A stretch of 5,467 bases of DNA, from contig JAUWMN010000140.1 of NCBI GenBank assembly GCA_030613165.1, positions 1 through 5,467 of the forward strand. The letters run 5' to 3'. The translations under genes and the position numbers were made by a program. Of this stretch, positions 1-5,467 are shown piece after piece (position 1 is the stretch's first letter; the number at the start of each line of letters is the position of its first letter). The notes below the pieces were generated by a model. The model made no database searches. It saw only the letters and a program-made list of their open reading frames with translations, and was not told the DNA's origin. This DNA comes from Desulfobacterales bacterium (GTDB lineage Bacteria; Desulfobacterota; Desulfobacteria; Desulfobacterales; C00003106).

Positions 1-528
1 TACTCCTCGGTTGTAGTTTTTACGTTTCCGGATCTAAAACTAATAGAAGAAGTAAATGCCTCCCTGGAAGAGGACTTTCCCTATATCCCGGGCCTTCTCA
101 CTTTTCGCGAAGCCCCTGTGCTTATCAAGGCATTTCAAAAACTGCGAAACACCCCTGACGTAATCCTCTTTGACGGACAAGGCATTGCCCACCCGAGGGG
201 GATTGGCCTGGCCTCCCACATGGGGCTTATATTGGGGCTCCCAACCATTGGATGCGCGAAAACACGATTGACAGGAAAACACGGCACGGTTCCGGAAGAA
301 AAAGGGGGCTATAGCCTGTTGGAGTCACAAGGCCGAACAATCGGCGCGGTACTCAGGACCAGGGAACGGGTAAAACCGATGTTTATCTCCCCTGGACATA
401 AAATTACTTTAAAAGAAAGTATCCGGATTGTTCTCGAGACCTGTCGTGGTTACAGACTTCCTGAACCGACCCGGCAGGCCCATCTTGCGGTAAACCGTTT
501 CAGGATTGTAAAATCAAAACATTTTTGA
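1..528 (+). CDS. nfi: Endonuclease V (deoxyinosine 3' endonuclease), 5'-truncated by window edge
   Basis: The frame is open from base 1 to a TGA at 526-528, giving 175 visible residues. E. coli endonuclease V is about 223 residues, so roughly 50 N-terminal residues, including the first catalytic Asp, lie outside the window. The visible part has the family signatures: PYIPGLLTFREAP (catalytic Glu at visible residue 37), then FDGQGIAHPRGIGLASHMG (catalytic Asp 58, His 64), CAKTRLTG (Lys 87) and a C-terminal QAHLAVNR (His 161). The 21-residue Glu-Asp spacing equals that between E89 and D110 of known enzymes. The family cleaves the second phosphodiester bond 3' of deoxyinosine to start repair of deaminated adenine in the cytoplasm. 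The ATG at 118 is internal and not the start, because conserved sequence precedes it. No terminator hairpin with a T-run follows; a repeat element lies 23 bases downstream. Confidence 0.96.
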   Translation, partial: YSSVVVFTFPDLKLIEEVNASLEEDFPYIPGLLTFREAPVLIKAFQKLRNTPDVILFDGQGIAHPRGIGLASHMGLILGLPTIGCAKTRLTGKHGTVPEEKGGYSLLESQGRTIGAVLRTRERVKPMFISPGHKITLKESIRIVLETCRGYRLPEPTRQAHLAVNRFRIVKSKHF

Positions 529-551
529 TAGAAAGATTTGTAACTGTTTAT

Positions 552-685
552 TTCACCGCAAAGGCGCAAAGGTCGCAAAGAAAAGCCCACAATAGTGAGC
601 CCCTTTCTCGATGAGCGAGAGCGATGGCGGACAGGGATTGTCAATGGTCTTTAAAACTTTGCGTTCTTTGCGCCTTTGCGGTGAA
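552..685. repeat. 134-bp MITE/REP-like element with 29-bp inverted arms
   Basis: The left arm (552-580) and the reverse complement of the right arm (657-685) match at 27 of 29 bases. Each arm starts TTCACCGCAAAGG at its outer edge and consists of repeated 'CGCAAAGG' units; in the left arm these lie at 557-564, 565-572 and 574-580. The 76-base interior holds a small perfect hairpin (606-610 pairing with 616-620, TCTCG/CGAGA). No credible ORF lies inside and I see no clear target-site duplication. Repeats of this CGCAAAG type are, from memory, scattered between genes in Deltaproteobacteria and some other phyla; that is recollection, not a search. Read as RNA it would form a long stem, so it could also end or stabilise the nfi transcript, although no T-run follows it. 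Confidence 0.85.
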
Positions 686-717
686 CTATTACTAATGAAG
701 TATCGGAATATACGACA

Positions 718-1662
718 ATGACCGGTTATAAAATCGTATTTATGGGAACGCCGGATTTTTCGGTTCCCACCTTAAAGGCGCTGTTTGAGGAAGAGGAAAA
801 GGTCGTTGCAGTAGTCGCTCAGCCGGACAGGCCCAGAGGTCGAGGCAAAAAGATTGTAGCGCCACCGGTAAAGATTGAGGCCGAACGCCATGGATGTCTT
901 GTATTGCAGCCGGACAAGGCAAGCAGAGAAGAATTTGTCGAACAGATAAGAGAACTGTCGCCGGATCTTTTTGTTGTGGTTGCTTACGGTCATATACTTT
1001 CAAAAAAGATTTTGTCGATTCCCCGTATAGGGGCGATCAATATCCACGCCTCACTCCTTCCAAAATATCGGGGGGCAGCGCCGATACAATGGGCTGTCAT
1101 TAATGGCGAAAAGGAGACCGGTGTTACGACTATGTGGATGGATGTCGGTATGGATACAGGTGATATGTTAATGTCTTCAAGGGTCACAATTGAACCGGAT
1201 GATACGGCTGCCGCACTGCATGACCGTCTGTCTTTAACCGGCGCGCAGCTCCTCATCGAGACCATTAACCGCCTAAAAGACGGCGCCCTCAAATCAGTGC
1301 CTCAAAATCCCGGCCATGCCACCTACGCGCCCATGCTAAAAAAAGAGGATGGCCGGATCGATTGGGCCAAATCCGCGTCTGAACTCGATTGCTTTGTCCG
1401 GGGCATGTCACCCTGGCCCGGAGCCTTTACTACTATTTCTGGAAAGACACTCAAGATATATAAGGTAAAAGTTGTGTCAGGCCATGCGGAAGCCCGTCCC
1501 GGAGCAACTATACCATCGTTCCCCGGAGATCTTTACGTGGCTGCAGGCAAAGGGATACTTTCCCTGATGGAGGTTCAAGCGCCGTCGGGGAAGCGCCTCA
1601 AAATTCAAGACTTCTTACGTGGACACCCGATTACACCCGGGACTATAATGGGCCAAAATTAA
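718..1662 (+). CDS. fmt: Methionyl-tRNA formyltransferase
   Basis: This 314-residue protein has nearly the length of E. coli Fmt (315). It transfers a formyl group from 10-formyl-THF to Met-tRNA(fMet) for translation initiation in the cytoplasm. It opens with YKIVFMGTPDFSVPTLKAL, the Rossmann-like start of the family. Catalytic residues are visible as Asn108 and His110 in NIHASLLPKYRGAAPIQ and Asp146 in MDVGMDTGDML, at the same numbers as in E. coli. QPDRPRGRGKK (residues 35-45) is the usual basic loop, and the C-terminal domain starts near residue 205 (KKEDGRIDW). The ATG at 718 places the conserved GTP motif at the right distance, but no strong Shine-Dalgarno precedes it. def is not next to it on the upstream side; nfi and a repeat element sit there instead. 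A membrane PASTA gene follows after 75 bases. Confidence 0.98.
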   Translation: MTGYKIVFMGTPDFSVPTLKALFEEEEKVVAVVAQPDRPRGRGKKIVAPPVKIEAERHGCLVLQPDKASREEFVEQIRELSPDLFVVVAYGHILSKKILSIPRIGAINIHASLLPKYRGAAPIQWAVINGEKETGVTTMWMDVGMDTGDMLMSSRVTIEPDDTAAALHDRLSLTGAQLLIETINRLKDGALKSVPQNPGHATYAPMLKKEDGRIDWAKSASELDCFVRGMSPWPGAFTTISGKTLKIYKVKVVSGHAEARPGATIPSFPGDLYVAAGKGILSLMEVQAPSGKRLKIQDFLRGHPITPGTIMGQN

Positions 1663-1737
1663 AAATGAAATGTATCTTCTTCAAATTATATGGTAACCTT
1701 TTTGTTTATCACTCCAATACTCCGTGATCGATTACCC

Positions 1738-2682
1738 ATGAAGTCTTTTTTAAAAATAATTATCGTTTCAACTATTTTTGTCCTGGTCGCAGGTATAAGC
1801 GGGTATCTCGCGTTAACACTTCTTATAAAAAGTGAAGACGTGGTGGTAGTTCCTGATTTGATAGGGAAAGATGCAATCTATGCGTTAGAAGTGTTGACCG
1901 ATCTCGGACTTAATATTAAAGTAAAAAAATCTGAATATAACGCCGATACCCCTAAAAATCACGTAGTATTCCAAGAGCCCCCGGCCGGGAGCGAAATAAA
2001 AAAAGATAGGGATGTCCGTATCATATTATCAAAGGGGCCAAAGACGTTTCTCCTCCCGGAATTTGTTGGTCTGGACATTCGACAAGCCAAGATTATATTG
2101 GAAGAAAATGATTTAAAGCTGGGGAACGTAGCAAAAGTTTACAAGAAACGAACCCGGCTGGACGAAATTATAGCCCAAACACCCGGCCCCCGGGAGACTA
2201 TTGCAAGAGGTAGTGTCGTTAACCTATTAGTCAGTCTTGGTCATAAACCAAAAGCTCTTGCCATGCCCTTTTTAGAGGGGTTGACCCTGGATGATGCCAT
2301 ATTCCTCTTGGAACGTGATCAGCTCATCTTAGGTAAAATTCAATCGACTTTCAGAGAAAAGGAGCCGGATGGTATAGTGCTGGGACAGGAGCCGGTACAT
2401 GGCTATCGGGTCACAGAAAGCACAAGGGTAAATCTGACTATAAACCGTCTGGCGACCAGGGAACGATCTCCAAAAAGAATTTATCTATTTAGATATCAGC
2501 TTCCCAATGGCTTTCTAAAAAAACATATAAAGGTGGTAATGAACATACAAGGCTTCTCATACATTTTCTACGATACATTTGTAAAACCCGGAGACGAAAT
2601 AAGGCTTTTGGTGCCACAGGTTGCTGATACTACGTTGTTGTTGTATAAGGATAAGGAATTGATTCTTAAGAAGGTTTTTTGA
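1738..2682 (+). CDS. Membrane-anchored protein with three PASTA domains
   Basis: The protein is 314 residues from the ATG at 1738. It has a Lys-containing N-terminus, one transmembrane segment at about residues 6-30, then three extracytoplasmic PASTA repeats: about 37-101 ([18 protein letters not shown] to VRIILSKGP), 103-168 ([11 protein letters not shown] to VNLLVSLGH) and 174-237 ([14 protein letters not shown] to VNLTINR). A 75-residue C-terminal tail of predicted beta character follows. PASTA domains in other proteins bind peptidoglycan or muropeptides (PknB-type kinases, some PBPs). Here there is no kinase or transpeptidase domain, so the biochemical role is unknown and probably cell-wall related. 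An upstream ATG at 1690 would add 16 residues; I prefer 1738 because it gives a standard anchor ([11 protein letters not shown]). Neither start has a clear Shine-Dalgarno. rpe starts 17 bases downstream, suggesting co-transcription. Confidence 0.9.
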   Translation: MKSFLKIIIVSTIFVLVAGISGYLALTLLIKSEDVVVVPDLIGKDAIYALEVLTDLGLNIKVKKSEYNADTPKNHVVFQEPPAGSEIKKDRDVRIILSKGPKTFLLPEFVGLDIRQAKIILEENDLKLGNVAKVYKKRTRLDEIIAQTPGPRETIARGSVVNLLVSLGHKPKALAMPFLEGLTLDDAIFLLERDQLILGKIQSTFREKEPDGIVLGQEPVHGYRVTESTRVNLTINRLATRERSPKRIYLFRYQLPNGFLKKHIKVVMNIQGFSYIFYDTFVKPGDEIRLLVPQVADTTLLLYKDKELILKKVF

Positions 2683-2689
2683 GGGAATT

Positions 2690-2694
2690 GGAGG
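2690..2694 (+). promoter_or_regulatory. Shine-Dalgarno of rpe
   Basis: GGAGG lies 5 bases before the ATG at 2700. It decides the start: the same frame is open from a TTG at 2679, but that overlaps the PASTA stop codon and would add seven residues not found in the family. Confidence 0.85.
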
Positions 2695-2699
2695 TAGAG

Positions 2700-3356
2700 A
2701 TGAAACTAATCGCGCCGTCTATTCTGTCTGCTGACTTTTCACGCTTGGGCGAAGAGATCAAAAGCGTGGAGGAGGCTGGAGCGGATTGGATACACATCGA
2801 TGTTATGGATGGCCATTTCGTGCCAAACATTACAATAGGTCCTCTAATAGTGGAGGCAGTTAAGCGATCCACAAGCTTGACCCGCGATGTCCACTTGATG
2901 ATCGAAAATCCTGATGCATACATTGCCGACTTTGCGAAAGCAGGCAGTTCTATCATTACGGTCCATGCGGAGGTGTGCAACCACCTACACCGCACCATCC
3001 ATGCTATCAAAGATCTCAATGTTAAAGCCGGAGTTGTGCTTAACCCCGCCACGCCTCTTTCTGCAATCGACTGGATACTAAAAGATGTCGATATGGTACT
3101 TTTGATGAGTGTCAATCCAGGCTTTGGAGGACAAAAGTTTATTCCTCAATCGATCGAGAAGATAAAAGATCTAAAAAAGTCTATCGAGAAAAGAGGATTG
3201 AACACACTCATTCAAGTAGACGGCGGGATTAACATTGATACTATCGGTATGGTCTCAGAGGCTGGTGCGGATGTCTTTGTGGCCGGCTCGGCAATATTCG
3301 GAAGTGAGAACTACGCGGAGACCATTAAACAATTCAGGTCGATAATAGGAAGTTAG
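2700..3356 (+). CDS. rpe: Ribulose-phosphate 3-epimerase
   Basis: This 218-residue TIM-barrel enzyme interconverts ribulose 5-phosphate and xylulose 5-phosphate in the pentose-phosphate pathway (cytoplasm). The start [13 protein letters not shown] is canonical. Metal and catalytic residues are all visible: His32 and Asp34 in [14 protein letters not shown], His65 in [10 protein letters not shown], and Asp174 in QVDGGIN. The flexible loop [16 protein letters not shown] (residues 136-151) and the phosphate-binding [14 protein letters not shown] near the C-terminus are intact. It is the last gene of the plus-strand fmt-PASTA-rpe cluster and faces the HAD gene. No clear intrinsic terminator is seen in the 81-base convergent gap. 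Confidence 0.98.
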   Translation: MKLIAPSILSADFSRLGEEIKSVEEAGADWIHIDVMDGHFVPNITIGPLIVEAVKRSTSLTRDVHLMIENPDAYIADFAKAGSSIITVHAEVCNHLHRTIHAIKDLNVKAGVVLNPATPLSAIDWILKDVDMVLLMSVNPGFGGQKFIPQSIEKIKDLKKSIEKRGLNTLIQVDGGINIDTIGMVSEAGADVFVAGSAIFGSENYAETIKQFRSIIGS

Positions 3357-3377
3357 GAGTATTGGCAGAACACCTTA

Positions 3378-3416
3378 ACTTTAGGCACTTCACACTTTAG
3401 GCACTTCGAACTTTAG
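3378..3416. repeat. Short tandem repeat, 16-bp period, 2.4 copies
   Basis: ACTTTAGGCACTTC occurs identically at 3378-3391 and 3394-3407, and a third partial copy (ACTTTAG) starts at 3410. The period is exactly 16 bases. It fills half of the gap between the convergent rpe and HAD genes. It does not form an obvious terminator hairpin. Similar 'ACTTTAG' runs are, to my recollection, a common intergenic decoration in deltaproteobacterial genomes. Confidence 0.75.
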
Positions 3417-3437
3417 TGGCCGAGGTCATGATCACCC

Positions 3438-4058
3438 TCAATTCAATAATTCTTCTAATTCCTTGAAATGTTCTATATGATAGTCCGCTGAAAGCCTTTT
3501 GTTTTTATACGCGACCAAAGGGACGCCCGCGGCTTCTGACGCGGCCTGGTCGACTTCTGAATCGCCTATATAGAGAGCCTCTTGAGGCGTTATCTTAAAA
3601 TAGCGCAAAATCTTGTGTAAAGATTCCGGGTGTGGTTTTGGCTTTTGAACATCCAGCGCAGAGACGACAAGATCAAAATACCCCTCAAGACCATGGCTTG
3701 ACAGGACATGTTTCATTGTGTCGGTCCGGTTAGTCGAAATAGCCGTGTTATACGCGGGGCGGAGGTATTCAAGAAATGGAATTAAATATGATTCCATTTC
3801 CATGTATGGAATAAACGGAAGGTAGTCTATTCCCCTTCGATATGCCTGGGCGGCCTCCCGCAGACTCGGATCATCTCTGAACAGATATGCCACGGATTCA
3901 TCCGCGGTGTGCATGTGGACAAAATTACATTCGTCCTCATTCATCATCTCTCTTTTATTAAAGCGCTTCAATATTTGATTGTAGTACGCCTCATTAGCTC
4001 TCTTAGAATCAAACATCACACCGTCACAATCAAAAATGACCACTTTAACTTGGTCCAT
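3438..4058 (-). CDS. HAD-superfamily hydrolase, phosphoglycolate phosphatase-like
   Basis: This 206-residue protein carries all four HAD motifs: motif I VIFDCDGVMFDS (nucleophile Asp10, acid/base Asp12), motif II ISTNRTD (Thr109), motif III QKPKPHPE (Lys139), and motif IV YIGDSEVDQAAS (Asp166, Asp170). A helical cap spans about residues 18-90, the C1-cap arrangement of Gph/beta-PGM-type enzymes. It should be a cytoplasmic Mg-dependent phosphatase for a small phosphorylated metabolite. The substrate cannot be read from the sequence; phosphoglycolate is one possibility. Its ATG overlaps the last 14 bases of the DUF1573 gene, so the two are probably translated from one mRNA. A purine-rich GGGGAGGG lies 12 bases upstream of the ATG, rather far for a Shine-Dalgarno. 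It ends in TGA, converging on rpe. Confidence 0.93.
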   Translation of the reverse strand: MDQVKVVIFDCDGVMFDSKRANEAYYNQILKRFNKREMMNEDECNFVHMHTADESVAYLFRDDPSLREAAQAYRRGIDYLPFIPYMEMESYLIPFLEYLRPAYNTAISTNRTDTMKHVLSSHGLEGYFDLVVSALDVQKPKPHPESLHKILRYFKITPQEALYIGDSEVDQAASEAAGVPLVAYKNKRLSADYHIEHFKELEELLN

Positions 4059-4887
4059 CCGTTTTTTTCACCCTCCCCTTTTCCTTCCTTTTTGTAGTAG
4101 CGCCTTCCGGGTTTCTAATGTTGCCATAAACCTTGAGGGTCAACTTTGGCTTTTTCTGCAAGTTCGTCTCCATGATAATCTTTCCATAGTATCGTCCGGG
4201 CGTTGTTCGAATATTCTCAACAGTCAGAAGATACTCTCCTTCTTTTTCTCCAACGTTCAATTTATACTTAACCTCATTCGGAATTGTCGATCTAATCTTT
4301 TTTATCTGGAGTTTTACCTCCTTGCCAGGAAAGATTTCTACTTTTCTAACAAGCTTACGATCAGGCGCCCCCCAAAAATTGACCGCTCTTGGCTTAAGAA
4401 TCACATAGTGTTCTATTTTCCCCCTAACCGCAAGAACAATCTGTGACTTATCTGGATCATTGGAAAAGACGGTAACACGTTTATTAACTGAACCGGCAAT
4501 CCCTTTTGTACGAACCTTCACCGTTATCTTCCCCTCGCCACCGGGAGGGATCTGTCTCGTAACCGAGACAGTGGTGCAGCCTCAGGAGGGTTAGACTTTT
4601 TCGATAACAAGTGTGTCACTCCCCCCATTTTTTACGGTAAAAGTGTGGACGATTGGCTCCCCTTCATAAACGGTTTTAAAATTAAACATTTTTTCGTCAA
4701 TTATGATTTTTGGAAAGGAAGGGGGGACCTCTTTTGGGGAGTCACTCGACGCCTGAGTATCCGAATTGAGCTTCTGATCCGCTTGCGATGCGGCTAAACA
4801 ATCAGGAACAGATATCAGGAACATGCACCAGAAAATCCAAACATAACAAGTTTTCCCGGCAAATTTTTCTAAAATTTGTTTTAACAT
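4045..4887 (-). CDS. Exported DUF1573-family protein, probable selenoprotein, interrupted by an in-frame TAA
   Basis: One frame runs from the ATG at 4887 to the TAA at 4047-4045 (280 codons), broken only by TAA at codon 99 (4593-4591) and TGA at codon 102 (4584-4582). Residues 1-33 are a signal peptide (hydrophobic core YVWIFWCMFLISV, likely cleavage near CLAA/S; no proper lipobox). A Ser/Gln-rich linker follows. The DUF1573 Ig-like domain spans about 60-158: FNFKTVYEGEPIVHTFTVKN, GGSDTLVIEKV, then the CGCT site reading U-G-C-T, IPPGGEGKI, and VNKRVTVFSNDPDKSQIVL. A second beta domain (about 160-262) and a Lys-rich tail follow. Both halves align in frame to one family, so they are not two genes; the GTG at 4521 is internal. 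The TGA is read as selenocysteine. The TAA has no such explanation and would give a 98-residue fragment, so the gene may be a recent pseudogene. Family function is poorly known; the paired Cys suggests redox or metal binding. Confidence 0.85.
4552..4571 (-). promoter_or_regulatory. Bacterial SECIS-like hairpin
   Basis: On the minus strand, ten bases after the TGA, CTGTCTCG (4571-4564) and CGAGACAG (4559-4552) form a perfect 8-bp stem around the tetraloop GTTA. The apical loop begins 18 bases after the TGA and its first base is G. This meets the published bacterial SECIS criteria as I recall them: loop of 3-14 nt, upper stem of 4-16 bp, G in the first two loop positions, loop 16-37 nt from UGA. 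It would recruit SelB during translation. Confidence 0.72.
4582..4584 (-). other. Probable selenocysteine codon (in-frame TGA)
   Basis: TGA at codon 102 of the DUF1573 frame falls exactly on the first Cys of the family's CGCT motif; the following codons are GGC TGC ACC (Gly-Cys-Thr). TGA is used as the normal stop of nfi, the PASTA gene and the HAD gene, so it is not a sense codon in general here. The codon needs the adjacent SECIS hairpin and SelABCD machinery, which is not in this window. Confidence 0.75.
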
Positions 4888-4893
4888 TGCCAA

Positions 4894-4899
4894 CTCCTC
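4894..4899 (-). promoter_or_regulatory. Shine-Dalgarno of the DUF1573 gene
   Basis: GAGGAG on the minus strand lies 6 bases before the ATG at 4887. It favours that ATG over the in-frame TTG at 4893, which directly abuts the GAGGAG. Confidence 0.8.
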
Positions 4900-4924
4900 G
4901 TAATTGTGCTAAAAAATCTAAAAA

Positions 4925-4954
4925 AGTATAGAGTATAATCTTATGTTTTGTCAA
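4925..4954 (-). promoter_or_regulatory. Sigma70-type promoter for DUF1573-HAD
   Basis: Reading the minus strand, a perfect -35 TTGACA (4954-4949) is followed after 18 bases by a -10 TATACT (4930-4925), one mismatch from consensus. The expected start of transcription is near 4918, giving a leader of about 30 bases to the ATG at 4887 with its Shine-Dalgarno. Because HAD overlaps DUF1573, this promoter probably drives both. Confidence 0.7.
4934..4939 (+). promoter_or_regulatory. Possible -10 element for the PilZ gene
   Basis: A perfect TATAAT lies 25 bases before the PilZ ATG. No good -35 is found at 16-18 bases upstream, where the sequence is A-rich, so this is weak evidence. It sits inside the spacer of the divergent DUF1573 promoter. 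Confidence 0.35.
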
Positions 4955-4964
4955 GCCTTGTACA

Positions 4965-5396
4965 ATGACTGAAGAAGTGAAACGATATCGACGGATAGAC
5001 AGACGGAAATGTTTGCGGCTGAAATCTTCCTTGCCGGTTGAGATAAGTCTGTACCATCGAAAATCGCAGAAAATGATAACAGAAGGAATACCAGGAAATA
5101 TTTCTGAAATTTCACGTGATGGGGTTTGCATTGAAACTGATACAGTGATGGTAAATGGCACTCACGTCTTTACGAGCGCTATGGATGATGAGTTTTTTCT
5201 TGCTATGAAGATATCTCTCCCTGATGGCTCCGACACGGTTGATGTAATGGGGAGTGTAGCCTGGTATAACTTAGCGCCTGAGACCTCCCATTCCCGCTTT
5301 GTCTCAGGAGTTATTATAGTGGAAACAGAACAAGTATCAAAAAAATATTGGTTTGAGTTTGTTTCTAAAATTGAGGAAAGCGAGTCACCACTTTAA
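4965..5396 (+). CDS. PilZ-domain protein (putative c-di-GMP receptor)
   Basis: This 143-residue single-domain protein has no signal peptide or membrane segment, so it should be cytoplasmic. An Arg-rich start (KRYRRIDRRKCLRLKSSLPVEI) contains the RxxxR c-di-GMP motif as Arg14-Arg18. The second motif, normally [D/N]xSxxG, appears as EISRDG (48-53) followed by VCIET, with Glu in place of Asp/Asn. The later VDVMGSVAWYN and FVSGVIIVE strands match the PilZ beta barrel. The family binds c-di-GMP and relays it to motility, secretion or polysaccharide systems; the partner here is unknown. The ATG at 4965 is the only usable start before stops or non-start codons upstream, and it has no visible Shine-Dalgarno. 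It is divergent from DUF1573. Confidence 0.85.
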   Translation: MTEEVKRYRRIDRRKCLRLKSSLPVEISLYHRKSQKMITEGIPGNISEISRDGVCIETDTVMVNGTHVFTSAMDDEFFLAMKISLPDGSDTVDVMGSVAWYNLAPETSHSRFVSGVIIVETEQVSKKYWFEFVSKIEESESPL

Positions 5397-5467
5397 TAAC
5401 ATCTTCGACAACATTAATCCCTAAAGAATTTTCTCTCCCGAGATCTCCTGACTATCCCCTCTGCCCA

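Noticed and set aside
450..644. Minus-strand ORF over the nfi end and the repeat
   Set aside because: It is the antisense reading of nfi plus the CGCAAAG repeat arm (the LRPLRLCGE pattern), with no independent coding support.
1665..1727. 20-codon ORF (MKCIFFKLYGN...) between fmt and the PASTA gene
   Set aside because: Short, no Shine-Dalgarno and no recognisable product; probably chance in a 75-base spacer.
3419..3437. Terminator hairpin around GGTCATGATCACC
   Set aside because: The pairing is imperfect with only short 4-base arms and no T-run on either strand.
4036..4446. Plus-strand ORF opposite DUF1573
   Set aside because: Antisense shadow rich in Phe/Ser/Asn, with no family signature, opposite a frame with clear DUF1573 homology.
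4045..4521. Separate 158-residue gene starting at a GTG
   Set aside because: The GTG codes a Val inside the DUF1573 strand KITVKVRTKG. Homologous sequence (CTTVSVTRQIPPGGEGKI) continues upstream in the same frame, and no Shine-Dalgarno fits.
4591..4593. TAA as a recoded sense codon
   Set aside because: TAA is the normal stop of fmt, DUF1573 itself and the PilZ gene here, and no known bacterial system reads UAA as an amino acid.
4591..4615. Programmed frameshift at the A-rich run before TAA
   Set aside because: The +1 frame would bypass both stops but soon meets a TAA and leaves the DUF1573 frame. The conserved sequence resumes in the original frame, so a shift would have to be reversed within a few codons.
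5397..5467. Possible end of a minus-strand gene at the right edge (frame reading GRENSLGINVVEDVIKVV)
   Set aside because: The frame has a TAG at 5454-5452 and would run into the PilZ coding end. It is too short to judge, and no terminator or other feature was supportable in this stretch.

Overview
The window looks like a piece of a Gram-negative, Deltaproteobacteria-like (Desulfobacterota) chromosome of moderate GC. The evidence is the fmt / stand-alone PASTA protein / rpe linkage, an exported DUF1573 protein, a PilZ protein, and an intergenic inverted repeat built on 'CGCAAAGG' units, a type I associate with such genomes. The taxonomy is inference; no rRNA or marker phylogeny is possible here.

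Layout. Positions 1-528 (+) hold the 3' part of an endonuclease V gene (nfi), cut by the window edge. Positions 529-717 are intergenic and mostly filled by a 134-bp MITE/REP-like element with 29-bp inverted arms. Positions 718-3356 (+) carry a housekeeping cluster: fmt (methionyl-tRNA formyltransferase), a membrane-anchored protein with three PASTA domains, and rpe (ribulose-phosphate 3-epimerase). rpe ends facing a minus-strand unit, and the short convergent gap holds a 16-bp-period tandem repeat. The minus-strand unit reads from a good sigma70-type promoter (4925-4954) through a DUF1573 gene (4887-4045) into an overlapping HAD phosphatase gene (4058-3438). A PilZ-domain gene (4965-5396, +) is transcribed divergently. 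The last 71 bases hold nothing I can support.

Main observation. The DUF1573 reading frame is continuous across two in-frame stop codons only four positions apart: V-TAA-P-S-TGA-G-C-T. The TGA occupies the first Cys of the family's conserved CGCT motif. Ten bases after it lies a perfect 8-bp hairpin with a GTTA tetraloop, which fits the bacterial SECIS rules. TGA ends three other genes in this window, so it is not generally reassigned. I read the gene as a selenoprotein (Sec-Gly-Cys motif). The TAA three codons upstream cannot be explained by selenocysteine. It is either a recent nonsense mutation (a one-base change from a Lys, Gln or Glu codon) or a sequence error. Standard annotation would break this gene into two unrelated-looking hypothetical ORFs.

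The genes serve several jobs: DNA repair (nfi), initiator tRNA formylation (fmt), pentose-phosphate metabolism (rpe), small phosphoester hydrolysis (HAD), c-di-GMP response (PilZ), and an envelope protein with a probable redox or metal-binding role (DUF1573).
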